Source: Pseudomonas sp. ZH-FAD
GTDB lineage: Bacteria > Pseudomonadota > Gammaproteobacteria > Pseudomonadales > Pseudomonadaceae
Reading direction: 5' to 3'
Assembly: GCF_002803095.1 (NCBI RefSeq)
Contig: NZ_PGLR01000022.1
Coordinates: 1 to 64,000 of the forward strand
Length of the DNA stretch: 64,000 bases
Positions 42,935 through 51,273 of this stretch are shown here, piece after piece. Below the pieces are notes generated by a model. That model had not been told where the DNA came from and searched no databases. It was given only the letters and a program-made list of their open reading frames with translations. The position numbers and the translations under genes were made by a program. Each line of letters begins with the position of its first letter. The stretch's first letter is position 1.

Positions 42935-43714
42935 CTACAGCCCGACGAAGCCGGGCGCACGCTTGTTGAGGAAGGCATCCACCGCCTCGCGATGATCCTT
43001 GGTCAGGTACAGTGCAGCCTGGTTGTCCATCTCGTAGTCCAGGGCGTCGCCGAGGCAGGTCACACCACGGGCCAGAGCCGAGCGCACCAGAGCGACCGAC
43101 AATGGCGCATTGGCGGTGAACTCGGCGGCGATTTCCAGGCTGCGAGCCTGCAAGTCGGCACCCTCCGCCAGCAGTTCGTCGACGATGCCCAATTGTGCCG
43201 CTTCGCCCGAGGCGACGACCCGCGCACTGTAGAAGATGCGCTTGGCCTGGGCCAGGCCGATGCGCTGCGGCAAGGTCCAGAGCAGACCGAGATCCGGGAT
43301 CAGGCCCACCTTGGCAAAGGACGAAACGAACTTGGCAGTGGGCGCAGCCACTACGAAGTCGGCCGCCATCGCCAGGGAGAAGCCGGCCCCGGCGGCATAG
43401 CCGTCCACCATCGCCACCACCGGTTTGGTGCCTTCCAGTACCGCCCGGATTACCCGATGACCGAGTACCATCCGCCCGCGCCCTACCGGCAGTGGTCGCT
43501 CGGCAGACATACCGGATACATCGCCGCCCGAGCAGAAATGCCCATTGGCCCCCTTGAGCACGATGGCCCGCACGTCGGCATCGTCGTTCAGGCCCTCGAG
43601 GCATTCGGCCAGGGCGAACAGCATGTCCCGTGACAAGGCATTGCGGGTCTTTTCGTTGTTCAGGGTGACGACGGCGACAGCGCCGTGCCTCTCCTGCAGG
43701 ACCAGTTCACTCAT
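42935..43714 (-). CDS. Enoyl-CoA hydratase/isomerase (crotonase)
   Basis: The product has 259 residues. Oxyanion-hole segments are 'GHFCSGGDVSGM' and 'DGYAAGAGFSLAMAADF'. The segment 'KVGLIPDLGLLWTLPQRIG' places an Asp where hydratases have the second Glu, similar to PaaG-type isomerases. It may hydrate or isomerise an enoyl-CoA. Its start overlaps the end of the upstream hydrolase gene by 8 bases. It is last in a three-gene operon (crotonase, hydrolase, crotonase) that starts at 45404. Confidence 0.9.
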   Translation of the reverse strand: MSELVLQERHGAVAVVTLNNEKTRNALSRDMLFALAECLEGLNDDADVRAIVLKGANGHFCSGGDVSGMSAERPLPVGRGRMVLGHRVIRAVLEGTKPVVAMVDGYAAGAGFSLAMAADFVVAAPTAKFVSSFAKVGLIPDLGLLWTLPQRIGLAQAKRIFYSARVVASGEAAQLGIVDELLAEGADLQARSLEIAAEFTANAPLSVALVRSALARGVTCLGDALDYEMDNQAALYLTKDHREAVDAFLNKRAPGFVGL

Positions 43715-44603
43715 GTTTCTCTCCAGAAGCCAGCAGCCCGCGCAGGATCGCGATCACCGCGAGGGGCTGGTCGATCATCATGTGGTGGTAGGTTCCGGGC
43801 ATTCCGAACGGACCACGCCCCAGGGGCAGCAGGTCCACCGCCTGTTGCGCATCATCACGGCTGACCACCGGGCTGCACTCGCCATAGATCACATCCACCG
43901 GACGCGGCACACGAGGTAGCAGGCTGACGCCAACTTCTTCATGGGCCACGCCAAGCGGCAGGTTGAGGTCGAATTTCCAGCACCAGCCCTGATCCTCCTC
44001 ACGCAATGAGTGACGGGCAATGGCCGCCAGGATCGGCAGCACCGGGTTCGGTTGCTCCGGCATCAACCGATAGCGCCGCAGGGCGCTGGGTAGATCCGGG
44101 TAGTAGCGTTTGCTGGCGGTGTTGGCAGTATCGACGGGGATCTCGGCACCGGGCAGCACGATGAACGAATCCAGCACCAGCAGACGCCTGAACAGCTCGG
44201 GACGGTCGGCGCAGGCGCGCAGCAACCGTGAACCACCATAGCTGTGACCCACGCCGATCACCGAACCGAGTCCGGCACCTTCGATCAGGTCGATGATATC
44301 CAGAGCGCCGAATTGATCCGGGTAGCTCTGCCGGTGATCGCTGTCGCCCATGCCGGACAAGTCCAGAGCGACCACCCGATAATCTTCGCTGAAATAGGGG
44401 GCGATGGCGTCCCACCAGTGAGCATGGGCACGCATGCCGTGTACCAGCAGCAACACTGGCCGCTCTGGTCTGTCCTCGCCCCAGCTCAGGTAATGCAGGC
44501 GCCGACCGTCCACCTCAAGAAAGCATGAACGGCCCGGACGCTGCATTGCCCAGGTGAGCCAGGCGGGTACTTGCGCCTGCTCGTGCTCCTGTGCAATGCC
44601 CAT
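43707..44603 (-). CDS. Alpha/beta hydrolase, paralogue of the gene at 51274
   Basis: The product has 298 residues. The nucleophile elbow is 'GHSYGGS', the oxyanion region 'LLVHGMRAHAHWWD', and the His is in 'YHHMMIDQP'. It matches the hydrolase at 51274 along its whole length, including the N-terminal 'LHYLSWG' and the 'GWCWKFD' segment, so the two are paralogues. It could cleave a C-C bond (MhpC/HsaD-like), an ester, or a thioester; the motif does not decide. It is coupled to crotonase genes on both sides (6-base gap, 8-base overlap). Confidence 0.88.
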   Translation of the reverse strand: MGIAQEHEQAQVPAWLTWAMQRPGRSCFLEVDGRRLHYLSWGEDRPERPVLLLVHGMRAHAHWWDAIAPYFSEDYRVVALDLSGMGDSDHRQSYPDQFGALDIIDLIEGAGLGSVIGVGHSYGGSRLLRACADRPELFRRLLVLDSFIVLPGAEIPVDTANTASKRYYPDLPSALRRYRLMPEQPNPVLPILAAIARHSLREEDQGWCWKFDLNLPLGVAHEEVGVSLLPRVPRPVDVIYGECSPVVSRDDAQQAVDLLPLGRGPFGMPGTYHHMMIDQPLAVIAILRGLLASGEKHE

Positions 44604-44609
44604 TAGCGC

Positions 44610-45404
44610 TTACTTCTTGTTGAACACAGGCTTGCGCTTCTCACGGAAGGCCGCGATGGCCTCAACGTGGTCTGGATGCTGCGAGGAGATCGCCTCATAG
44701 GCCATGCCCACGTCCATCATGCTGGAGGCCATCTGGCGCAGCGGCACGTTGATGGTCGACTTGCTCCAGCGCAACGACTGCACCGGCATGGCAGCCAGCT
44801 TGTCGGCGTAGGCATCGACGAAGTCGTTCAGTTCTGCTGCTGGCATGGCCTTGTTGATCAGGCCGAAGCGTTCGGCTTCCGCTGCAGTCAGCTTTTCGCC
44901 GGTGAACAGGTAATGCTTGGCGCGGGCATAGCCCATCAGGTACGGCCACATGATCTGGCCACCGTCACCGCTGATCAGTGCGACATTGTTGTGCGGGTCG
45001 CCGAAGCGAGCGGTGTCGGCGGCGAAGATCACGTCGCCGAACACTGCAACGGTAGAACCCAGGCCGATGGCATCGCCGTTGACCTTGCAGATGATCGGCT
45101 TGTCGCATTCCAGCATGCCATTGACGATGCGCTTGGCTTCGCGCACGCAACGGTAGAACTCGACCGGATTGTCATGCAGCCACTGCATGTACTCGATATC
45201 GCCACCAGCACTGAAGGCACGACCAGCACCAGTGAGGACGATGATATCGCTCTCCTTGTCCTCCACCAGGTCATAGAACAGCCAGGACAGCTCAGTATGC
45301 GACTCCCCGGCGAAGGTGTTCAGTTTCTCGGGCTGGTTGAAGGTCACGGTAAGAACGCGGCCACGGCGTTCGAAGGTCATCGTCTTGTAGTCAGCGAAAT
45401 TCAT
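44610..45404 (-). CDS. Enoyl-CoA hydratase/isomerase (crotonase)
   Basis: The product has 264 residues from the ATG at 45404. Signatures are 'GAGRAFSAGGDIEYM' and 'NGDAIGLGSTVAVFGDVIFA'. 'NNVALISGDGGQIMWPYLMG' has an Asp near the second catalytic position rather than Glu. A longer frame upstream runs into the operator and is not used. It is the first gene of a three-gene operon under the operator at 45444. Confidence 0.9.
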   Translation of the reverse strand: MNFADYKTMTFERRGRVLTVTFNQPEKLNTFAGESHTELSWLFYDLVEDKESDIIVLTGAGRAFSAGGDIEYMQWLHDNPVEFYRCVREAKRIVNGMLECDKPIICKVNGDAIGLGSTVAVFGDVIFAADTARFGDPHNNVALISGDGGQIMWPYLMGYARAKHYLFTGEKLTAAEAERFGLINKAMPAAELNDFVDAYADKLAAMPVQSLRWSKSTINVPLRQMASSMMDVGMAYEAISSQHPDHVEAIAAFREKRKPVFNKK

Positions 45405-45443
45405 CGTCGCTCTCCAGGTCATGCGGGCGGTAGGTTTTTCAAA

Positions 45444-45462
45444 AGCTGACATTTGGTCAGTT
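45444..45462. promoter_or_regulatory. Shared operator, site 6
   Basis: AGCTGAC-ATTTG-GTCAGTT, matching all 14 arm positions. It lies 39 bases upstream of the crotonase start at 45404, on the side of the minus-strand operon. Confidence 0.85.
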
Positions 45463-45516
45463 CTGTGTAGAATGTATAGCACTACTTACCTGCATGCAAG
45501 AAAAGCCGGTGAGATG

Positions 45517-45535
45517 AGATGATCAAAGGTCAGTT
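45517..45535. promoter_or_regulatory. Shared operator, site 7
   Basis: AGATGAT-CAAAG-GTCAGTT, matching 13 of 14 arm positions. It lies 82 bases ahead of the GldA-like gene at 45618 and shares the divergent region with site 6. Confidence 0.7.
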
Positions 45536-45617
45536 ATACCCAAGCAGGCGGCCTCTGCCCTGATGCCCCGTAGCCATCAAGGCAGACGCTGCCCCCCCCA
45601 TGTCCCAGGAGTTTTTC

Positions 45618-46697
45618 ATGAGGATTTTCGCGGCAACTTCCCGTTATGTTCAGGGCGCTGGTGCTTTGGACGCCCTGGGCCAGCATTGCCGGCCTCTGGG
45701 CAGTCATGCGTTCGTAGTGACGGATACGGACATGGCCAGGTTACTCGGCGAGCGGGTGACAGCAAGTTTCCAGGCAGCCGGCCTGACCTCCGAACTGCGG
45801 GTATTTCCCGGAGAAATCACCCACGCCGCGATTGCCGAACTGGCGGAGCAGGCCCTGGCGTTCGGGGCGCAGATGATCGTTGGCCTGGGAGGCGGCAAGG
45901 CGCTGGACACCGCCAAGGGTGTTGCGCTCAAGCTTGGTGCACGTAGCGTCAGCGTGCCGACCATTGCCTCCAACGACGGGCCCGCCAGCGCAGCCATCGC
46001 CGTCTACGACGAGAACCACATCATGCAGGACATCCTGCAATTGCCACGCAACCCGGAACTGGTACTCGTGGACAGTCAGATCATCGCCAATGCCCCCGTG
46101 CGCTTCCTGCGCGCCGGTATCGGCGATGCCATCTCGAAGAAGTTCGAGGCCGAGGCCTGTGCAGCGGCGGGTGCTACCACTCTGCTCGGTACACCAGCGT
46201 CACTGACCGGACTGATGGCGGCCGAAGCCTGCTACCAAGTCATTCGCCAACACGCTGTGGCCGCCATGTGCGCCGCTCAGGAAAAGCGGGTCGACGATGA
46301 CCTCGAAGCCCTGATCGAAGCCACGGTACTACTCAGTACTCTGAGTTTTGAGAACGGTGGCCTTTCCCTGGCCCACGCGCTGGCACGCGGTTTCTCCTAT
46401 CTGGAACGGGCCAAGGGCACCCTGCATGGAGACCATGTCGCCTACGGCCTGCTGGTGCAGCTTGTCATGGAGCGTCGCGATATCGCGTTCATCCAGGACA
46501 TCTGCGAATTCTACCGTGGGTTGGGCCTGCCTACCCGGCTGACAGACTTCGGTCTGGAGCGACCAACTCCGGTGGAGATTCGCGAACTGGCGGAGAAATC
46601 CATGGTCAGCCCCAGCGCCGCACGCTTCGCTCCGGCGGTAGACGCCGATCAACTAGAAGTCGCCATTCAACGGGTCGAGACTCTAACCGCCCGTTGA
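45618..46697 (+). CDS. Iron/zinc-dependent alcohol dehydrogenase, glycerol dehydrogenase-like
   Basis: The product has 359 residues of the GldA family. The NAD motif is 'GGGKALDTAK', and the metal ligands lie in 'AGIGDAISKKFEAEA' (Asp), 'LSLAHALARGF' (His) and 'GTLHGDHVAYG' (His). It would oxidise an alcohol or reduce a ketone in the pathway. The start at 45618 has CAGGAG at 7 bases. Its stop TGA comes from an inserted element; the ancestral last codons, ending in TAG, are repeated at 46828-46842 behind the element. The protein sequence is unchanged by the insertion (ends LTAR). Confidence 0.9.
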   Translation: MRIFAATSRYVQGAGALDALGQHCRPLGSHAFVVTDTDMARLLGERVTASFQAAGLTSELRVFPGEITHAAIAELAEQALAFGAQMIVGLGGGKALDTAKGVALKLGARSVSVPTIASNDGPASAAIAVYDENHIMQDILQLPRNPELVLVDSQIIANAPVRFLRAGIGDAISKKFEAEACAAAGATTLLGTPASLTGLMAAEACYQVIRQHAVAAMCAAQEKRVDDDLEALIEATVLLSTLSFENGGLSLAHALARGFSYLERAKGTLHGDHVAYGLLVQLVMERRDIAFIQDICEFYRGLGLPTRLTDFGLERPTPVEIRELAEKSMVSPSAARFAPAVDADQLEVAIQRVETLTAR

Positions 46698-46827
46698 AAA
46701 ACGTAGGCGAGGCAGCCAGTGCAAGGCAAAAACAGGCGAAAAAGCGCAGTTTACGAGCTGTAAATGAGCATTTTGAGCCTGTTTTTAACGCAGCAATGGC
46801 AACGCAGGTAGCTTTTCAACAGCCTGT
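46694..46827. mobile_element. MITE-like inverted-repeat element with 10-bp target duplication
   Basis: The element has TTGAAAA and TTTTCAA near its ends (46694-46700, 46813-46819). It has a strong inner inverted pair, AAAAACAGGC (46728-46737) and GCCTGTTTTT (46777-46786), around TTTAC/GTAAA. It has no coding capacity. It is flanked by TAACCGCCCG at 46684-46693 and 46828-46837, a 10-bp direct repeat. The right copy restores the original last codons of the upstream gene. The inner hairpin with T runs on both strands would act as a bidirectional terminator. I recall similar sequences repeated in Pseudomonas genomes, but cannot check copy number here. Confidence 0.7.
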
Positions 46828-46891
46828 TAACCGCCCGCTAGAAACGACTCGAGGAGCCCAAGCTCCCCGAGTACCCTTTCCAGACAGTCTG

Positions 46892-47698
46892 TCAGCCGAA
46901 GCGCTCCAGTAGCGCCGCCATGCCAGGCGAAGGCACCATTTTTCCGGGGTTGTAGAAAGGCGATAGCACTTTGAGCAGCCGCTTGCGGCTGGCCTTGGAA
47001 ATCTTCGCCTTGAGAATCTTCTGCCGCTCGATGGAGCGCTCCCGCTCTTCCGGGGTCATGCCATCACGGTCAACACCGATGAGATAGGCGGAAACCTTCG
47101 CGGTATGGGTGCCGATATGTTTGACCGCGTAAACAAACCCCCATAGACGGTAGAGGTAGGCGAACGGACCACTGCCGTACAGCGCCTTATAGGCCTGGAA
47201 GCAGACCTCGCGGTGCTCGAACTCTTCCGCGAGGTGCCACTTCCACAGATCTACTGCAGCCTGGTCGGCACCCTCCAAGTACTCATCCAGCTCCTCGAAG
47301 AACACCTGACCCGCCGACGAGCCCATCGCCTCGAAACCTTCGCAGTAGGCGACGTTGAAGCGCAGCGATTTGGTCGCCAGAAAACGCGTGTAGTCGTCCT
47401 TGTAGGGTTTCTCAAGTTCCTGCATGCCGGCATAGCCGGACTTGTAGAGCATCTTGTTGAAAGCAACGTGCTGCTTGCAGTGCTGCACTTCCTGCTTGTT
47501 GAAGATCTCAATGCTATCGCGCAGCGCCTGATGCTTGTCGCCCAGAGCATCCTTGACCCGCATCATCACCTTGACCAGGAAGGGTTCGATATGGGCCGGC
47601 ACCGTAGAAAAGGCGTTATAGCTCTGGGCGAACTCGCGGACAGGCGCCCAATGGGGGCGGATGCTGGAAAAATCAAAGACAGGTTGGCGGACTTTCAT
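46892..47698 (-). CDS. Metal-dependent hydrolase-like protein (PF10118 type)
   Basis: The product has 268 residues. The His/Glu-rich helices 'EVQHCKQHVAFN' and 'HLAEEFEHREVCFQAY' resemble the di-iron or metal-binding core of the family called predicted metal-dependent hydrolases. The reaction is unknown; a ferritin-like oxygenase role is also possible. The start at 47698 is followed by MKVRQPVFDF. It is a single gene on the minus strand with its own operator 90 bases upstream, so it belongs to the regulon. Confidence 0.8.
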   Translation of the reverse strand: MKVRQPVFDFSSIRPHWAPVREFAQSYNAFSTVPAHIEPFLVKVMMRVKDALGDKHQALRDSIEIFNKQEVQHCKQHVAFNKMLYKSGYAGMQELEKPYKDDYTRFLATKSLRFNVAYCEGFEAMGSSAGQVFFEELDEYLEGADQAAVDLWKWHLAEEFEHREVCFQAYKALYGSGPFAYLYRLWGFVYAVKHIGTHTAKVSAYLIGVDRDGMTPEERERSIERQKILKAKISKASRKRLLKVLSPFYNPGKMVPSPGMAALLERFG

Positions 47699-47788
47699 CC
47701 CAGTATTCCTCTTGTTGTCATGTGATGCACCGGCATTGGCCTCGGCGGTACTCGTCGGCTTTCGCAGCCTGAACGGGCGCAACAACAC

Positions 47789-47807
47789 AAATGACTGTTT
47801 ATCAGTT
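47789..47807. promoter_or_regulatory. Shared operator, site 8
   Basis: AAATGAC-TGTTT-ATCAGTT, matching all 14 arm positions. It lies between the epoxide hydrolase gene and the PF10118-type gene, 90 bases ahead of the latter. Confidence 0.8.
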
Positions 47808-47873
47808 GTATGCTTGTTGCGATCCCGCGTCAATCGCCTTGGCGACAACCGGTCAGTGGTGTTCCGGAAAGAT

Positions 47874-49007
47874 TCAGGCCCTGCCCCAGCTGCGCAGGTC
47901 TTCGACGAACAGACCCGGTACTTCCATTGCAGCGAAATGCCCCCCCTCGACGAGGTCACTCCAGCCCGACAGGTTGTAGACCAGCTCGGCACGGCTGCGT
48001 GGCGGTACCGGAGCCAGCGCGTCGCCACTGCAGGCAGCGAAGTGGGTCGGTGTCTCGCAGCGAGTACCCGCCGGCAGAATGGTGAAGCCGTCCCTGACCA
48101 CGCCCGGATAGAACCAGGCGGCGCTAGTGAAGCTGCCGGTCATGACATAGAGGCTGATGTTGGTCAGCAGGCTCTCGAGGCTGAATACCGTCTCGAAGGG
48201 GCGCTGACGCAGGTCGGCCCAGTCATGGAAGCGTTCGAGAATCCACGCGGCCTGCCCCAGCGGATTGTCCGCCGCGGCCCAGGCGATGGATTGCGGCTTG
48301 AACATCTGTACCGCCGCGTAACCACTGTAGAGGCGCTGCGCCGCATCGGCACTAGCCTGCCAGGCCTTCTCCGCATCGTTCTGCGGCGGCGTCAGCGAGC
48401 GGAAACCGAGCATGTTGAGGTGGATGGCCTCCACCGAAGCGCCATGATCCAGCCCCAGCCAGGAGGTGACGATGGCACCCCAGTCGCCGCCCTGGGCGCG
48501 ATAGCGGGCGTAGCCGAGCACCTCGGTCATCAGCTTGTTCCAGATGACCGCAGTTTGCCTTTGAGTAGTCACGCCGGCGGGCTTACCACTGAAGCCGAAA
48601 CCCGGCAGGCTGGGTATTACCAGGTCGAAGGCATCCTCGGCCTTGCCGCCGTGGCGCGACGGATAGGCCAGCGGCTCGATGGCTTGCCAGAACTCGAAAT
48701 GCGATCCTGGCCAGCCATGGGTCAGCAGCAGCGGCCGGCGCCCTTGCGCCTCACCCTTGACGTGCAGGAAATGCACCAGCTGGCCGTCGATCTCCACTTG
48801 ATACTGGGGGAAGCGGTTCAGACGCGCCATACAGGCCTGCCAGTCGAAGCTCTCCACCCAGTATTTCTGCACCTGGGCGAGGAACCCGGCATCGCAACCA
48901 AACGCCCAGCCGCTGTCCACTGGTGCCGGAGGTAGGCGACAATCGGCCACCTTGTGCAAGACACGATCGATTTCGCCCTGCGACCACTCAACCTGAAATT
49001 GTTTCAT
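47874..49007 (-). CDS. Epoxide hydrolase (EHN domain plus alpha/beta hydrolase)
   Basis: The product has 377 residues. An N-terminal EHN domain covers about residues 1-110, followed by the hydrolase core. 'HGWPGS' forms the oxyanion hole, 'GGDWGA' holds the nucleophilic Asp, and 'GGHFAAME' the catalytic His. It converts an epoxide to a diol. The window also encodes a limonene-epoxide-hydrolase-like protein at 40346, so an epoxide intermediate is likely. It is the third and last gene of a minus-strand operon starting at 51098; it follows the crotonase gene by 57 bases. Confidence 0.9.
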   Translation of the reverse strand: MKQFQVEWSQGEIDRVLHKVADCRLPPAPVDSGWAFGCDAGFLAQVQKYWVESFDWQACMARLNRFPQYQVEIDGQLVHFLHVKGEAQGRRPLLLTHGWPGSHFEFWQAIEPLAYPSRHGGKAEDAFDLVIPSLPGFGFSGKPAGVTTQRQTAVIWNKLMTEVLGYARYRAQGGDWGAIVTSWLGLDHGASVEAIHLNMLGFRSLTPPQNDAEKAWQASADAAQRLYSGYAAVQMFKPQSIAWAAADNPLGQAAWILERFHDWADLRQRPFETVFSLESLLTNISLYVMTGSFTSAAWFYPGVVRDGFTILPAGTRCETPTHFAACSGDALAPVPPRSRAELVYNLSGWSDLVEGGHFAAMEVPGLFVEDLRSWGRA

Positions 49008-49064
49008 TTTTATTCTTCGCCTCGTCGAGTCGGATTATTGAATAGGTAATGCCTGCCACAACGC

Positions 49065-49883
49065 TCAGGACCAGGACCACGCGGGATCGCGCTTTTCCAT
49101 AAACGCCTTGCGCGCCTCGGCGGAGTCGTTATAGCGGGTCACCCGCCCGGTGTAGTCCTGCTCGATACGGTAGCCGTCGCGCAACGACAGTTCCTCGACC
49201 CGGCTCAGCGACTCCTTGCCCAGGCGCAGGCCGATCGGGCTGTTGCGGGCGATCTGCGCCGCCAATGACTGGGCCGCACCGAGCAGCTCGTCGGGGGCAA
49301 CCACCTCTTCCACCGCGCCCAGGCGGTAGAACTCCTGGGCCGGCACCGTCTCGCCGGTGAAGAACATCCGGCGGGTCTTGAACGGGCCCACCAGGCGCTG
49401 CAGGTGGCGGGCGCCGCCCAGCACGCCAACCTTGATCTCCGGTACCGAGAAGCTGGCATTCTCCGAGGCCAGAAGCATGTCGCAACTGGCGACCATCAGC
49501 ACGCCCACACCGATGCACTTGCCATTGATTGCGGCGATCACCGGCAGCGGGCAATCGTAGATGGCATGGAACATCTCGCGTACCACCGCGCCCGGGTCCA
49601 GCAAGTCGATGGTGGTGTCGTCCTCGACCAGTTGCCGCGCATGACGACGTGCCGAATCGTTCAGGTCGATACCGCCGCAGAACAGCTTTTCCCCTGCGGC
49701 GGTGAACACGATGACGCTGGCTTCGGTGGTGCGCGCCAGGATATTGAAGGTGGCCGTCAGTTCACGAATGGCCACCGAATCCAGCGCATTGACCGGTGCA
49801 CGATCCAGGGTCACGGTGGCGACGCGGTCGCGGATCTCGGTTCGTACGTGGCGCATGTCGGCCAGGCGGGAAAGGGTGCTCAT
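49065..49883 (-). CDS. Enoyl-CoA hydratase/isomerase (crotonase)
   Basis: The product has 272 residues. Signatures are 'EKLFCGGIDLND' and 'NGKCIGVGVLMVASCDMLLA'. 'KVGVLGGARHLQRLVG' shows no Glu or Asp at the usual second catalytic position, so the activity may be non-classical (for example hydrolase or lyase). It lies 63 bases after the Ltp2-like gene and 57 bases before the epoxide hydrolase gene, in one operon. Confidence 0.88.
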   Translation of the reverse strand: MSTLSRLADMRHVRTEIRDRVATVTLDRAPVNALDSVAIRELTATFNILARTTEASVIVFTAAGEKLFCGGIDLNDSARRHARQLVEDDTTIDLLDPGAVVREMFHAIYDCPLPVIAAINGKCIGVGVLMVASCDMLLASENASFSVPEIKVGVLGGARHLQRLVGPFKTRRMFFTGETVPAQEFYRLGAVEEVVAPDELLGAAQSLAAQIARNSPIGLRLGKESLSRVEELSLRDGYRIEQDYTGRVTRYNDSAEARKAFMEKRDPAWSWS

Positions 49884-49946
49884 GCTAGGGGTCTCCGTTA
49901 TCGGGTCGGGGCGCCGGAGCTGCCGGAGCCTGGGTTCTTGCCTGGT

Positions 49947-51098
49947 CTACAGCGTGTCCGCCGTCCCCAGAATCATGGTCGCCTGGCTGGACAAGGTGCC
50001 GCCGTTGGCGTGGGCAAGCGCCAGTTGTGCTCCAGCCACCTGGCGCTCCCCGGCTTCGCCGCGCAGTTGCCGGCAGGACTCGACCATGGTGAACAGCCCA
50101 TACATACCTGGATGGCAGCAGGACAATCCGCCGCCATTCGTGTTGACCGGCAACGAACCACCGGGGGCGATGTTGCCGTCGGCGACGAAACGCCCGCCCT
50201 CACCCTTGGGGCAGAAGCCAAGGTCTTCGAGAAACAGGATGGTATTGATGGTGAAGGCGTCGTAGAGCTGCACGACGTCGATGTCTTGCTGGCCGACGCC
50301 AGCGATGGCGTAGGCCCGCTGGCCCGACTCGCGGGCGGCGGTGACGGTGAAGTCGGTAGACTGATCCACCCCCGAATACCAGGTCGCGGCGGCGGCGCCC
50401 AGAACGTGGATGGGTTGCGCATGGAGGTCACGGGCACGGTCGGCGCGGGTCAGCACGATGGCGGCGGCGCCATCGGTGACCAGGCAGCAGTCACGAACGC
50501 TGAGCGGATCGGAAACCATGCGCGCCTTCAGGCAGTCCTCGATGGTCAACTCGTCGCGGGCGAAGGCTTCGGGATTCAGCCGGGCCCAACTGCGCGCCGC
50601 TACCGCCACTTCCGCCAGGTGCTCGCGCGTGGTGCCGTACTCATGCATATGCCGGGACGCCGCCAAGGCATATGACGACAAGGGCGTCAGCGGCTTATAG
50701 GGCTTCTCGTAGGGTGACGGCAGGCGCATCGACACGAGACCACCGGACGCAGTGCGCTGATTACTGCCGTAGATGATCAGTGCGGTATCGCAATACCCCG
50801 CATCTAGCATCAGGCTGGCGGTTATCACATGCGAGTGGAAGGCCGAACCTCCCGTGCGATTGTTCTCGGTGAAGCGCGGGGTGATACCCAGATATTCCGC
50901 CGCGCTCAGCCCGGACAACGCATCGTCCGGAGTGCAGACGAAGAGCGCATCGACAGCGGCCAGGCCGAGGCCGGCATCCTGCAGCGCCAGCACCGCAGCC
51001 TGTGCCGCCAGATCCAGCGGACGCATGCCGGGAGACTCGCCCATGCCATAGGTGGCCGCACCAACTATGGCCGCTCGACCACGAGGAAACTGTTCCAT
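49947..51098 (-). CDS. Thiolase-fold lipid-transfer protein (Ltp2/SCP-x-like)
   Basis: The product has 383 residues. It has the non-decarboxylating thiolase-like fold with 'YDAFTINTILFLEDLGFC' and 'LPVNTNGGGLSCCHPGMYG'. In this family Tyr residues near these motifs and a DUF35 partner catalyse retro-aldol cleavage of 3-hydroxyacyl-CoA side chains, as known for Ltp2-ChsH2 in steroid degradation. The classic thiolase nucleophilic Cys motif is absent. It is the first gene of an operon with a crotonase and an epoxide hydrolase gene, divergent from a hydrolase/hydratase/SDR operon; both share the operator at 51158. Confidence 0.88.
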   Translation of the reverse strand: MEQFPRGRAAIVGAATYGMGESPGMRPLDLAAQAAVLALQDAGLGLAAVDALFVCTPDDALSGLSAAEYLGITPRFTENNRTGGSAFHSHVITASLMLDAGYCDTALIIYGSNQRTASGGLVSMRLPSPYEKPYKPLTPLSSYALAASRHMHEYGTTREHLAEVAVAARSWARLNPEAFARDELTIEDCLKARMVSDPLSVRDCCLVTDGAAAIVLTRADRARDLHAQPIHVLGAAAATWYSGVDQSTDFTVTAARESGQRAYAIAGVGQQDIDVVQLYDAFTINTILFLEDLGFCPKGEGGRFVADGNIAPGGSLPVNTNGGGLSCCHPGMYGLFTMVESCRQLRGEAGERQVAGAQLALAHANGGTLSSQATMILGTADTL

Positions 51099-51157
51099 TG
51101 ACCCACTCCACTGGCGACCTTTCAGGTGGGCCGCATTGTTCTGGACTTGATTACAAT

Positions 51158-51176
51158 AACTAACATAATATCAGTT
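51158..51176. promoter_or_regulatory. Shared operator, site 9
   Basis: AACTAAC-ATAAT-ATCAGTT, matching all 14 arm positions. It lies 59 bases upstream of the Ltp2-like gene (minus) and 97 bases ahead of the hydrolase gene at 51274 (plus). Confidence 0.85.
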
Positions 51177-51273
51177 AATAGCCAAGCTAACCCATGCCTG
51201 CAGCTGGTGCAAGCCGCACCTGAAGTGGGATATCTGTCGAACGTTCAGCCTCCATGATGGACAAGAGCATTAC

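Noticed and set aside
42834..43604. N-terminal extension of the DapB-like frame
   Set aside because: It overlaps the crotonase gene and a terminator; the Rossmann motif starts directly at the ATG at 42833.
46694..46827. Element read as an integron attC site
   Set aside because: It lacks the attC core sites and no gene-cassette structure is visible; terminal repeats with a target duplication fit a MITE-like element better.
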